Source: Solen grandis (lineage: Eukaryota; Mollusca; Bivalvia; Adapedonta; Solenidae). From it: a stretch of 64,000 nucleotides of DNA. Below the pieces are notes generated by a model that was not told where the DNA came from, ran no database searches, and was given only the letters and a program-made list of their open reading frames with translations. Position numbers and translations under genes: made by a program. Below are positions 45,545 to 56,774 of the stretch, in pieces; position 1 is the stretch's first letter, and the number at the start of each line of letters is the position of its first letter. The stretch spans positions 38,305,666-38,369,665 of the forward strand of contig CM037785.1 of the NCBI GenBank assembly GCA_021229015.1, given 5' to 3'.

Positions 45545-47580
45545 AGTTTCATAAAAATAATACTTAAAAAGTTATGTAAAAATAGTAAAGCTGATGACAT
45601 TAAGAAACACAACCCATTTCTGATTACGTTTAATTTGCATGGCTAGCTATAGGTATGCATCTACTCTGCAGAATACTCAGATATTTTTCTTTTGCTACAG
45701 CAAAAAAAAAAAAAAAAAATAAAAAAAAATAAAAAAATTATAGATAAAATTGAAATAAAATTTCGTTGAGTAGAGTTAGTCAAAGTAAGTTTTTTTTATT
45801 ATCATTATTATTATTTTATATTTTTAGTTAATTCCTTTAAGCTCTCGTGAAATTGTTTCGATGCCATTTTTAGCTCACCTGAGCACAACGTGCTCATGGT
45901 GACCTTTTGTGATGGTCCGCCGTCCGGCGTCCGCCGTGCGTCGTCAACTTTTTAATTCAAACGACTTCTCCTCCTAAACTACTAGGCAGATTTCAATAAA
46001 ACTTTACACAAATGACCCTTGGGTGACCCTCTTTCAAGTTTGTTCAAATGGTTCCAGTCTGTTGAATAACTAGGTCACAGGAGCTAAAAATAGACAAAAA
46101 ATAGCAATCTTTAAAAATATTCTTCTCTGAAACCAAAAGGCATCATCTTATAGTCCTCTACCAAGTTTGTTCAAATTATGGCCCTGGGGTCAAAATTGGC
46201 CCCGCCCTGGGGGCCACTTTATTTACATAGGCTTATATACGGAAAACTTAGAAAAATCTTCTTCTCCGAAACCGTATGGCCTAGAGCTAAGATATTTGGC
46301 ATGAAGTATTGTCTAGTAGATCTCTACCAAGTTTGTTCAAATTATGGCCCTGGGGTCAAAATTGGCCCCGCCCTGGGAGTCACTTTATTTACATAGGCTT
46401 ATATAGGGAAAACTTAGAAAAATCTTCTTCTCCGAAACCGTATGGCCTAGAGCTAAGATATTTGGCATGTAGCATTGTCTAGTGGATCTCTACCAAGATT
46501 GTTCAAATCATGGCCCTGGGGTCAAAATTGGCCCCGCCCCGGGGGTCACTTTATTTAACATAGGCTAATATTGGAACAAATCAAGAAAAATCTTCTTCTC
46601 TGAAACCATATGGCCTAGAGCTTAGATATTTGGCATGTAGCATTGTCTAGTGGATCTCTACCAAGTTTGTTCAAATTATGGCCCTGGGGTCAAAATTGGC
46701 CCCGCCCTGGGAGTCACTTTCTTTAACATAGGCTAATATAGGAATATATCTAGAAAAATTTTCTGCTCTGGAACCTTATGGCCGGGAGCTTTGATATTTG
46801 GCATGTAGCATTGTCTAATGATCTCTACCAAATTTATTCAAATAATTGCCCTGGGGTCAAAATTGGCCCCGCCCAGGGGGTTACTTTTTTCAACATAGGC
46901 TAATATTAGCAACTGTTTATCAGATCTGAATGATACTGTGCACAATTACTCATCTTAACATGAACATCACATATCAACAAAAAGGAATTGCTTTTACATT
47001 AAGATAATTTTTCAACCATTAAAAAAAAACACCTTGTTACCTTGATCTTTAACCTATCTTTTGTAACTTTATGGTGGGACATTTTATCTTTACTCAGGTG
47101 AGCGGATTAGAGCCCTCGGGCTCTTGTTGTGTTTGTTTTAATGTCAAACGTAGTTGTTGTTTTTAGCGGCTAATATTATTCTTAACTTTTTATGCTATTT
47201 CTTAAACTGCATTTGTCAAGAATAGTTTATAGTTGTAACTGATACAAACTTTTGGTAATTGCCTAATTTTCCCAATTGTTAGATCGCTCGGCAGGCGACA
47301 TGTAAATTTCTCACAATCAGTGACCGTGTCCGCAGTACCCTAAACACAAGCTTATCACACAGTCATGGACGACTGCCGATTCGGATTACCTAGACATATT
47401 AACAGCAGGGGGCCATAAGACAATAGGAGTCTGGCTGGTCAGGTGGTTATGCGGGTGGTTCAGTATGGGGGCCCACGATGGAGATTTCCTCTAGACAACA
47501 CTACTATGATGTAATCAAGGGATTTTATAGCCTATAAAAATGTATGACCGGGGCAGCTGGGGGAGGGGCCAAGGCCAACC
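45545..47580 (+). repeat. Dispersed duplicated block, copy 1
   Basis: Shares long tracts with 54090-54910, for example ATAGCTGATGACATT-type text, AACACAACCCATTTCTGAT, TGACTGCCGATTCGGATTAC, AACAGCAGGGGGCCATAAGA and GTCTGGCTGGTCAGGTGGTT. This copy contains the inserted hairpin-ended repeat at 45872-47126. Confidence 0.85.
45872..47126 (+). mobile_element. Hairpin-ended tandem-core repeat (clean full-length copy)
   Basis: Starts AGCTCACCTGAGCACAACG; the sequence TGAGCAC-AAC-GTGCTCA folds as a hairpin. The CCGTCCGGCGTCCGCCGTG block follows, then about five tandem units of 165-172 bp with TCTACCAAGTTTGTTCAAAT, GGCCCTGGGGTCAAAATTGG and TATGGCCTAGAGCTAAGAT. It ends CTCAGGTGAGCGGATTAGAG with a terminal hairpin AGAGCCC-TC-GGGCTCT and TTG. 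It lies between T-runs, and the homologous site at about 54440 lacks it. No coding capacity. Architecture resembles non-autonomous Helentron-like or bivalve 'pearl' elements (inference). Confidence 0.85.
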
Positions 47581-48083
47581 ACCCTTGCACCCACAAGAGC
47601 AAAGCAGATTATTTTTGTCTCTGTTTAAAAATCAAAACACCGTAAAGCAAAACGATAATTACACAAAAATAACCCCGATGAGTGTCTTTAAAAGATCTGT
47701 GTAGCCGTATTACAGTTCAAATATAATCTGAACACCTCAAGTTTATCTCTATTTTTATCAACAACCATCGCATCTTCAGTCATGTGCGTTTCCATTAAAC
47801 CAATGCGCCCTTAAAGGATCATTAAAAATAAATAGCTTTCGTATGACTTTACACACTTATGAAAATTGCTTTTGTGTGCATGAGACTAGTTTGTGACATT
47901 AAACATGGTGGTTTTGCCAGTTCACTGAACTGGAAGACCTATCAGTTTCTGTATTTGCAATTAAGTTGGGTTGTTCCTACAACTAAACATATGTGTTACA
48001 ACTCGAATACACTTATTTGTTTGATAACACCACACATGTCTATCACTATTTCACATCGTCTCAAGTCGCAAATTTCAGCTATA
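47581..48083. other. Spacer without recognised gene
   Basis: AT-rich, no conserved coding segment. It ends at the target duplication of the next element. Confidence 0.5.
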
Positions 48084-48128
48084 AAGCCTTGTTGAACCGT
48101 AAATTTCACCACAACGAATTTGTCACAC

Positions 48129-48190
48129 GTGTGAAGAATTCGTACGAGTTTAGCACATGTGTGTGACAAATTCGTACGAATTCTTCACAC
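48129..48190. repeat. Hairpin nested in the left terminal repeat
   Basis: GTGTGAAGAATTCGTACGA (48129-48147) and its exact reverse complement (48172-48190) surround a 24-nt loop. The right terminus carries the same arrangement (about 51160-51221). Confidence 0.9.
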
Positions 48191-49322
48191 ATTGGGGTGT
48201 GAAATTTTTTTAGACCCATTTTTTAGATATCTCATGGTTCGAACGAGATTTTCACAAATAATGTGAAATATTCGTACGCTTTTGGCACACATATGGAATA
48301 TAAGTTTTAAGTCTGGATTGGTATTTTTTTTTTATGTCTGGCTGAATATATAGCTTGGATATTTGGTGTGTAGCATCATATGGACTTCTACCATGAATCT
48401 TCATACTTATTTTACATAGAGTTTTTAAAATACTTTATAGGAAAACCATTAAATATTCTTCTTGTCAAAAACATAAGACCTGTAGCTTAGATATTTGGTT
48501 TGTAATATCATCTTATGAACATAATACCAAGATTGTTCAAATTATGACCCGGGGTTAAATTACCTCTGCCCAAGGGGTCACTTAGTTCACATAGAATTAT
48601 ATGGGAAACCTTCAAAACTCTTCTTGTCCTTGAGCTTAGATATTTGGTGAGAAGCATTGCCTGGTGGACCTCTGCAAAAGTTTCTAAAATAATGTAGATC
48701 CAATATGAAATTAGGCCACTAGTTAGCCCCCTACCGGTTTAACCGGATGGGACTATAAGTTTGCCCTCCGTCCGTCTCTCCTTCTAGTCTGTCCGTCCGT
48801 CTGTCTGTCCGCCCGTCAGTCCTTCCGTACACAAAAACTGAATCCCGTGATATCACAAAAAATACTGAATATATTTTTATGAAACCTGGCATATAGATGG
48901 ATGGCAGTAAGGTAGATTATACACGTCTTTTTTCTTCATATGTTGAAAAACCTGGTTGCTATGACAACTAATAGACATATATATCACTATTTGTGATAAC
49001 TCAAATAGTACTGAACATATTTTTTATGAAACTTGGGCAGTGGCCCTACTATCGGTGTTAACCTGTGAATTTCAGCATCGGTTATGGCGTTATAACCGGT
49101 AAAGGACTTTTGTATTGCTTGCAAATACTTTGATAATTGATTGTATTTATATGTTTTTCTTGTCTTTTGTTACACATTACACAATTCAAAAACCTTGATG
49201 TAGGAACTTTTTGGCAAAACTGATTGAAGTATTTTTCTTTGGCTCTTTCTTAAAGAAAAAAAAATCCTTTACAAAGAACGTTTGATGTTTTACCGGCTAT
49301 ACTAAGTCGTGTCTCTTACCTA

Positions 49323-49769
49323 CCAGAACAAGCCCAGAGTCTCGGAACAACATTGCACAATATTGAATCTCTTCGCACACAGCGAGCTTCACTTATCAAA
49401 ATTAGACAAACTAGAAAAATGAAGAATACACGTTTTTCATTTATGCTTTTACCACATCTTGTCCAAGAAATGATCGTATCCAAGATTATAAATCAAAATC
49501 CAGCAATGAGGTTTGTATTAGAGAAGGTAGATCAACACTTTGTAGACCTTATTAAAAATATGAAAATTCAAAGACCGAAATTACACATATCTCCTGCTAT
49601 ATTGAACAATGTTCCCAATCCAGTTAGTGTCCGTTATTTTCTTATTCATCTTGGCAGGAACAGTGGTGTGATTCAAGAAATTAAAATGTTATAAGACAAC
49701 CAAACTGGGCAAACGCTTGGTTAAGACTAAGAGTATCTGGAATCTCCTGGTATGACATTGTGGACGTTT
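49323..49769 (+). pseudogene. Coding fragment of unknown family inside the 48090-51260 element
   Basis: An open frame from the acceptor-like CTTACCTACCAG (49326) encodes about 123 residues with amphipathic helices, including EQAQSLGTTLHNIESLRTQR, FSFMLLPHLVQEMIVSKIIN and NPVSVRYFLIHLGRNSGVIQ, and stops at 49694. Shifting frame at about 49690 continues IRQPNWANAWLRLRVSGISW and YDIVDVYFSRI before the next stop, so one frameshift seems to have broken a longer protein. The family is unknown. It may be host sequence captured by the element or part of its own gene. Confidence 0.4.
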
Positions 49770-50030
49770 ATTTTTCAAGAATTTGAATTTGTACCCATAT
49801 GTTCAGTTTCTTTATTTGTGTGTTACGGTTTTCAGCATAATTAAAAAATATGAAAATTCAAAGACAAAAATTACACATATCTTCTGCTATATTGATCAAT
49901 GTTCCCAATCCAGTTAGTGTCGTTTTTTCTTATTTACCTTGGCAGGAACAGTGGTGTGATTCAAGAAATACCCATATGTTCAGTTTCTTTATTTGTGTGT
50001 TACGGTTTTCAGCATAATTAAAAAATTGTA
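49552..50030 (+). repeat. Partial tandem duplication, second copy lacking ~110 bp
   Basis: Copy 1 is 49552-49846 and copy 2 about 49847-50030. The second repeats AAAAATATGAAAATTCAAAG through GTGGTGTGATTCAAGAAAT and then jumps directly to ACCCATATGTTCAGTTTC. The stretch from TTAAAATG to GAATTTGT (about 49682-49792) is missing from copy 2. Confidence 0.85.
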
Positions 50031-50367
50031 TCACCTCAATTTTGGTGTGTGGTTTTACTTATACCCCATGACGCCGTTTGACTAGTATAGCAATGGAACT
50101 TGAACGTATCTAGATGGTCATCATAAAATTTTGTCATCATTAAATGTATTTATGCAAGACACCGGATTAGTTACCCATTCAAGAGTTTACAGGATCCCAT
50201 AACCTTAATTGGTCCTGGTCGATAACGTGTATTATCCAGCAGGGAACGAACCCTTGTCCTTCCATTGTTGTGTGGCTGGCGATGTAGCCACACGGTCTTG
50301 GGCCGATTAATTTTTCAGTCAAAATTTGTATGCTGAAAAAATATTTATGTCTTAAACAAAACTATAA

Positions 50368-50370
50368 AGA

Positions 50371-50407
<37 letters not shown>

Positions 50408-50477
50408 ACTACGGAAGCCGAATGGTAATAAAAGTCATAGGTAATAATATTTTACGTATAATTTTATTTATTTTACG

Positions 50478-50507
<30 letters not shown>
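50368..50507. repeat. (GA)n and (TA)n microsatellites
   Basis: GA repeats at 50368-50405 and TA repeats at 50478-50507. Confidence 0.9.
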
Positions 50508-50514
<7 letters not shown>

Positions 50515-50724
50515 AGTTTATATTTTGTTATATCGAGAAACTGATCGCGTAAAGTCGAGATAATTCTCGTAAAAACGTACAAAATTGTTCACATGAAGAT
50601 AAATTAACTCGATATAACGACAATTAACTCGTTATTACATGTAACAGCTTGGTATAAAGTATGAAAAAGGATATCGTTTTTACGAAATAACTATCATTTA
50701 CAGATTTTTCTAAACATGGGACAG

Positions 50725-50972
50725 ATAAAGTGCTGCCACACTGCAGTATCACGCCGTAGACATGTGGCATGATACCATACCCAGTCACATTATCCTGACA
50801 CTGGGCCAACCAGACGCGCAACTTCCACTATACTTCCCATTTAGCGCCCAAGCAAGGGAGCTATAACACTACAATATTAAGGACTTTCATATTTATGTCG
50901 CGACCGGGGATCGAACCCACGACCTCCCGCACCCGAGGCGGACGCTCTTACCACGTAAACACCGGGGCCGGT
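50725..50972 (-). repeat. tRNA-derived SINE, minus orientation
   Basis: On the minus strand the head has an A box (TACGTGGTAAGAGCGTCCG) and a perfect B box (GGTTCGATCC; plus GGGGATCGAACCC at 50907-50919). The body has the shared ATGTGGCATGATACCATACC motif (50759). The best-preserved copy of this SINE family in the window. Confidence 0.8.
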
Positions 50973-51470
50973 ATATAATGAATAATGGTTCTAATAGGTA
51001 GACTAAAAACAATATGTCGAGAGATGGAGTCTTGTTGAAATGTGTGAAATTTTCGTTTGGATAATTTTTAACAAATGTTTTTTTTTATTTTTTTGACGTG
51101 TGAAGAATTCGTTTCTGCCTTCAGAGGGGTCAAAGGTTGTGTACGAAAATTTCACATATTTGTGAAGAATTCGTACGGATTTGTCACACACATGTGCCAA
51201 ACTCGTACGAATTCTTCACACGTGTGACAAATTCGTTTTGGTGAAATTTACGGTTCAACAAAGCCTGCTTGGAAATTTAATAAACACATGTATATCTGAT
51301 AACTTATCCACTTAGCCAAAACTGACCATACTCGAGAGCTTCTGTATCGGGAACAACAGGTCACCAAAGAGCTTTACTTGGACCCCTTTACAGATATATA
51401 AAGAAGGAAACATACATACCAGGAAAAGTGTAGAAGTCTGCTCAAAGGAATAATTAATATAGCATATTAC

Positions 51471-51714
51471 CATATATGAATATAGCTGTGTAGATTGTAA
51501 AATTTGATTGTTTGAAGAACGATTGATACTCCCGGATGTACTCCACTGATGACGCGCCAGACTTTCAGTATTTTTATAAGACATAATTATTAATCTGCTG
51601 GGATACCGATTATGAAAACGCATCTTTCGATCAGTGGCCGACGTTTCGTTTGTCTTCTCCCCAGTACCACGAAATACAGAGTCTTGATCAGAAAGGTTTT
51701 TAAATTCAAACGTC
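51471..51714 (-). CDS. Candidate exon of an unrecognised gene (minus strand)
   Basis: A 244-bp open stretch on the minus strand has a good acceptor (GTTATTTCAG) and donor (GTAATA). It encodes a polar, Arg/Ser/Asn-rich segment including FEFKNLSDQDSVFRGTGEKT, MRFHNRYPSRLIIMSYKN and ARHQWSTSGSINRSSNNQ. Its 5' neighbour would lie in or beyond the 100-N gap. No family recognised; it could be a chance open frame. Confidence 0.3.
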
Positions 51715-51783
51715 CTGAAATAACGCATGATATCAAGCACTTGTCGTTCTTCTTTTGAATTTTATATTAAACTATGGCCAGTT

Positions 51784-51883
51784 NNNNNNNNNNNNNNNNN
51801 NNNNNNNNNNNNNNNNNNNNNNNNNNNNNNNNNNNNNNNNNNNNNNNNNNNNNNNNNNNNNNNNNNNNNNNNNNNNNNNNNNN
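51784..51883. other. Assembly gap (100 N)
   Basis: 100 N. The sequence to the right shows the same homopolymer smearing as 1-10826. Confidence 0.99.
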
Positions 51884-52700
51884 TATGGAAACACCCAAGG
51901 GAACATGTTTTGGATATACTCAAATCAAATCAACAAACCAAAGGACCCAAGTCAACCTATGAAAAAATGAAAAAAATTTTTTCTATTTTCTACCCCTACA
52001 TTACCTTTTTCGCCATTTTTGGGATGTCGGGCCCTGTTTTATGTCTTGAGGTTTTTAGTGAGCCAAAGGATTGTTAAAATGCAATCCGGACCGAAATTTT
52101 CTGCGGGGGGGGGGGGGGGGGGGGGCCAACTTCTGATGGATAGGTGGTAGGGGGTTGGGGGCATGCTCCCCGGAAAAAAAAAAGTTTTTGTGTAATGGGG
52201 ATCATTTGAAGGGATCGGGGTAATAGGAATTTTTTTTGTTGTTGTTTTTAAATCGTATAATTTTTGAAATTTTAAAGGCCTAGGTCCCAGGAAAAAAATA
52301 ATCGGTGTGTGGAAATAAACATTTTTTTCTACAGGCCCCCGATGTTTGAGCCAAAAAAAGACTGAGCAGCCCGTTGAAAAATAAATATTGGCTTCGGGAT
52401 TGGTCCGTTGAACATTACTGTTGTTTCGGCTATGACACAATGCCTTGGTCCCGATGTTCAAAAAAAGCCCCGGGGGGACCTCCCCCGTTGTCGGCGAAAG
52501 TTCCCCCGGGTTTCACAAATTTTTGTAACACTCGGGGGAATTCCCCGTAGTTTAGGGGTCTGCAAACCACCCTAGGCTGGGGAAGATTATTGGAGTATGA
52601 AAATTTTTGGTGGAATTAAGGCAAAGTCAAGAAAAGGCTTTTGGGGGGGTTTTAAGGGGGATGCCCAAAGCAATGTCCAATGGCCTTTTTGACCGTCTCA
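51884..52700. other. Smeared contig end after the gap
   Basis: G-, A-, T- and C-runs (for example a ~22-bp G-run at 52106-52127) fade into normal sequence by about 52750. Compared with MITE copy B the first half of copy C is distorted and its second half is clean. Confidence 0.65.
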
Positions 52701-53135
52701 GTCTAAGACTGGCCAAAACAGTAACTAATTTCTGGGTGCGTTTTTCAACCCTTGCCATTTTGTTTGTTTGTTTTTTTGGAAATATTATGAGATTCAACCA
52801 TAAGATCGGGAATGTGTCACAGAAAGGCCGCCAAATATCTCCGAATGCCCCCCTGATACTTCGGCGAGACATCACAGATGAATCCGGGATTCATCGGAGG
52901 AAAAAAAATCGCGGAAGCTCCGTGAATGCTGACCGGAGCTTCTCTGCGGATATTTCCCCGGCTTGTTTTCCCGATAAAACATCGAGAACACATCGGGAAA
53001 ATTTCAATGAATTCTTTTTGCAGTACACCCGAGGCCTCTCGATGACTCCACATGGCTCGCGACGCTATTTCCATCGGGAGTACGTATGCATCCCATCCCC
53101 AAGGCAAAAAAAAAAATGCCAAGTGGGACCGAGCC
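52277..53135 (+). mobile_element. MITE family copy C (~860 bp)
   Basis: 5' GGCCTAGGTCCCA and 3' AAGTGGGACCGAGCC are inverted. TTAA lies at the 3' edge and TTAAA at the 5' edge, so a TTAA target is possible for this copy. It aligns to copy B throughout, with quality-related distortion in the first ~400 bp. Confidence 0.7.
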
Positions 53136-54089
53136 TTAAGCATTGAGCGATATAATGTTATCTTTTACCGGCGCAAAGTCATGTTATTGAATAACTGCTG
53201 TGCAATCGTATAATTTTTATTACAATTGCATTTACAGGCCCCGATCAAAAATAAATAAAATAAAAATAACGGTGGGGGAAATGGAAGCGCTGGTGGTGGT
53301 GGTGGGGGGGGGGGGCACTGATATTACTGAAAGGGCATTACTTCTTCCAGATAAGAAATACGGGCTTATCTAGTATTTTCATTCACAAACTGGCATAAAA
53401 TATTTAATAAGGGTTTCCTGAACCCCCACAAAAAGTGACTTGTGATCATTAGTTTTTGACTCAACAGTGTAAAAGACAGTTTTGTCAAAGACTGAGAAAA
53501 AAATCAATTTTCATATTAAACATAATCATTTTGTCAAAAATGTGGAAAGGAATAGGTTTGACCTTAATGATATTGGCTGTCAAATTGTCGATCTGGAAGC
53601 AGTCTTCACACAGAAATTCTCAGAAAAAAAATTAGGCGCACGTTATAGGGTAGGTGTAGGCCCCTTTTGTGTGTCATTTTTTTGTACATTTTTAGTTTTA
53701 GTTGAAACATTTTGGTTTTTCTAAGTGACAAAACAAACAACAGATGTTGATATTTAATATAAACTCTTTAATATCTGTTTTATTTTGCAAATAAATTGTG
53801 TATTCTGTGCATTAGTATTCATTGACTTATCAGTAACATTGATCAATAACTGATTACCTAGATTTGATTTGAATTAGTAATCATAATCTACACAAACATT
53901 GTCCCAAAATATGGCAGTTAACAATTTTCAAATTCTTTCATTTCTTAATTATATTCATAAATCTAAACTACACATATTTTATAATAATTCTTTTTATTTT
54001 ATTCGTAAATAATAAGAAAAGTGAACATGATGATGTATAGACCTACTTTTTGTATTTATATATTGAGAGAGTTAGTTAAGAAGAATTTT
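53136..54089. other. Spacer unique to block copy 2
   Basis: This ~950 bp is absent between MITE and flank in copy 1. It includes a GGTGG/G-run at 53292-53315 and an 80-codon open frame (53482-53724) with no recognised domain. Confidence 0.5.
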
Positions 54090-54910
54090 ACTGCTTCGTT
54101 AAAATAATACTTACAAGTTATGTAAAAATAGTATAGCTGATGACATTTAGAAACACAACCCATTTCTGATAAAGTTAAATTTACATGGCTAGCGATAGGT
54201 ATGCATCTTCCCTGCAGAATACCTTTTTAATTTTTTTTCCAAAACAAAATCGGCAATTTTTCATACCTGAAAGTTCATCAACCTGGCAGTTAAATTACCC
54301 GAATTTAATTCAAGATTTAAAATTTTAAAGATGTAGAGAAAAGTGAATTTAAAATTTCGTTGATTAGATTTAGTCAAAGTTATTCGTTAAATCAATAATT
54401 TCTTTGGGCTCTAGTGAAAATATTTCGATAGCAATTACATTTTGATGTCCAACTTAGTTGTTGTTTTTAGTGGCTAATTTTATACTAATCAATTTTTATG
54501 CTTTTCCTAAACATCACCTGTCGAGAATAGTTTTACTGATATAAAGTTTTTGTAATTGCCTATTTTTCTTCAATCATTAGATCGCTCGGCAAACGAGATG
54601 TCCTTAGGTATCACTCGACAATAGCCTGTGAATCAGTGAAGGTGTCAATCAATTTGCATACACAGTACCTTAAACACATGCTTATCACTAAGTCATGGAT
54701 GACTGCCGATTCGGATTACCTACACATTAACAGCAGGGGGCCATAAGACAATAGAAGTCTGGCTGGTCAGGTGGTTATGCGGTTGGTTCAGTATGGGGGC
54801 CAACGATGGGGATTTCCTCTAGACAGCTCAAACATTATGTAAATCAATGGATTTTATAGCCTAGAAAAAAATGTATAACCAGGGCAGCTGGGGGGGCCAA
54901 GGCCCCCTCG
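54090..54910 (+). repeat. Dispersed duplicated block, copy 2 (empty site)
   Basis: Homologous to 45545-45871 plus 47127-47580. TTTCGATAGCAATTACATT followed by TTGATGTCCAACTTAG runs straight across the position where copy 1 carries the 1255-bp hairpin-ended repeat. Confidence 0.85.
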
Positions 54911-56774
54911 CCCCCCCCCCTGTGAATCCGGGCCTGAAATGGAATATAATATTTCATACTGGCGCAACTTGATTGCATGTTTCTTTAGTGATTTTGAACT
55001 ATGAGTCTATCTGTATGTATTACGTCTATTCACTCTTGGTGCATATACTCACTTCACTGTATGAACTTATGATATTGTTACCCAGATCTGGTGATGAGAC
55101 CATGTTGCATGTCACATGGTAATGCAAGCACCTATTTCAGGGATACTGTAGTTTATTTTTAACCGACTTCCTTGAGGTGAGCATCTAAGGAAATAACATT
55201 TTCCCCTGCAATGTGACCTACTACACTTGTCAAGTTTATATGTCAGCAGGGCTCACCCTGGCTGTAAAAATGTTTGCGCCAACACATTAGCCAATTGAGA
55301 AAAATTAGAGCCAAATATAAGAAGTTGGAGCCAAATCTAATGCAAGTGGATCCAATATACTTTCAACTTTATTGTCTTTATAAACTGGTATGATATATGT
55401 ACTTGTTATACTTGAACTGTCAAAGACACATTCAATTGGTTCATAATATTTAAAAATAAAAAGAAATAAAAAAAAATATATGGAAATAAAATCACTACAA
55501 ATACTTTCAGATAATTTTAAATGAAAATTAAATGAATTATATTTACATTTAGTTTTATATTTAAAAAATTTAATTAAAAAAATTTATTAAAAATTAAAAG
55601 TATCGATAATAATTATATATCAGAATAGTAATATTGATATTTTGATATATCAAAATAAGCCAACATCAACAAAAGACTTAAAAACAAAATGTGTTCAAGT
55701 AAAAAAATTAAATATTTTCAAACAAAATTCATAAATCAAAACCTGAATAAAAATATTTTATGAAAATATCAAGTGAATTAAAAAAAAAAAATAATACAAA
55801 AAAGAAACGAAAAAACTTGGGTACATTAAATATTGGGTACGTTTTGGATACATTTTGTCTCGCTCCCTTAGCGATTATTATAGAGTCATTTATATATATA
55901 TCAGTACTATTATAGAGTCATTTATATATATATCAGTACATCTTTGTATTTTCCTGTTGGAATTAGCGATTATTATCTAGTCATTTATATATATCAGTAC
56001 ATCTATGTATTTTCCTGTTGGAATCTAGCTAGGTACACTGATTAATCAATTTAAATGTTTTAAAAGAAACGAAAGTAATGAACATTGCAGATGTTTTTTG
56101 CAAATGGCCGCCATTGTGATGATTACACAATTTCATAACAGTTCCCAATGCAGGTAAAACAAAAGTCAGTAGAGAGTGTGACAAACGTAAACAAGTTATA
56201 AGCTGCCAATACCATCCGAGTATTCCACATCTTTGCATAATTAGGAAGCCTTAGAATGTATGTTGATTGGTTAATCCCCCAGCAGGTGCTGGTTACTTTA
56301 ATAAGTATACAGTGAAGAGCGACCTGTATTTTTGTGCATTATGGAACTTAAACAACCATGGTACTGATTTCTTCTTTGTATGCACCAAGCACATTCGCCA
56401 ATTAGTAAAATCTTGCGCCAGTTTTATAATTTTGTTGCATTTGGTGCCTTTGGAGACCAACAGCGTGACATCACCAACATAGAGGCAGAGTAGGCAAATC
56501 TTTTTTTTTTCCCTATTTCTAGAGTACCAATCATCTTATGACTTAACTTACATGTTGTTAATATAAAAGCCAACAAATTAAGCGCAAATGAACGCACTGC
56601 TCTCAGGGGGCCTTAGACCTCGGGGGTCAAGGTCACTTGAAGATCAATGTTACCTGTCTGGTAGAGCTTATCATTGACTTAAGTGCATGCACCTGTGAAG
56701 TTTAGAGTCTGTAGGTTAGAAGGACTTCCTAATCTCTACTGAGATCCGCTCCGGTTATTTTTTTCGTATTGGCC
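54911..56774. other. AT-rich non-coding stretch
   Basis: Includes a C-run (54910-54920), a very AT-rich tract (55430-55830), and a short tandem repeat at 55876-56030 whose units contain AGTCATTTATATATATATCA and GTATTTTCCTGTTGGAAT. No gene recognised. Confidence 0.5.

Larger units (their letters stand above)
48090..51260. mobile_element. 3.17-kb transposable element with long inverted termini and 6-bp target duplication
   Basis: Left end TGTTGAACCGTAAATTTCAC; the right end is its exact inverted counterpart. The arms agree over about 105 bp with only a few mismatches before diverging. AAGCCT directly flanks both ends (48084-48089 and 51261-51266). Each terminal repeat contains its own hairpin (see 48129-48190). 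The interior holds a degenerate hairpin-repeat fragment (48350-48720), a block with GTCCGTCCGTCTGTCTGTCC (48775-48805), a coding fragment (49323-49694 and on), a tandem duplication, GA and TA microsatellites and a SINE. The superfamily is not recognised and no transposase motif was seen. Confidence 0.8.

Noticed and set aside
52607..53146. 179-codon open frame on the plus strand
   Set aside because: Lies entirely in MITE copy C and is not kept open in copy B.
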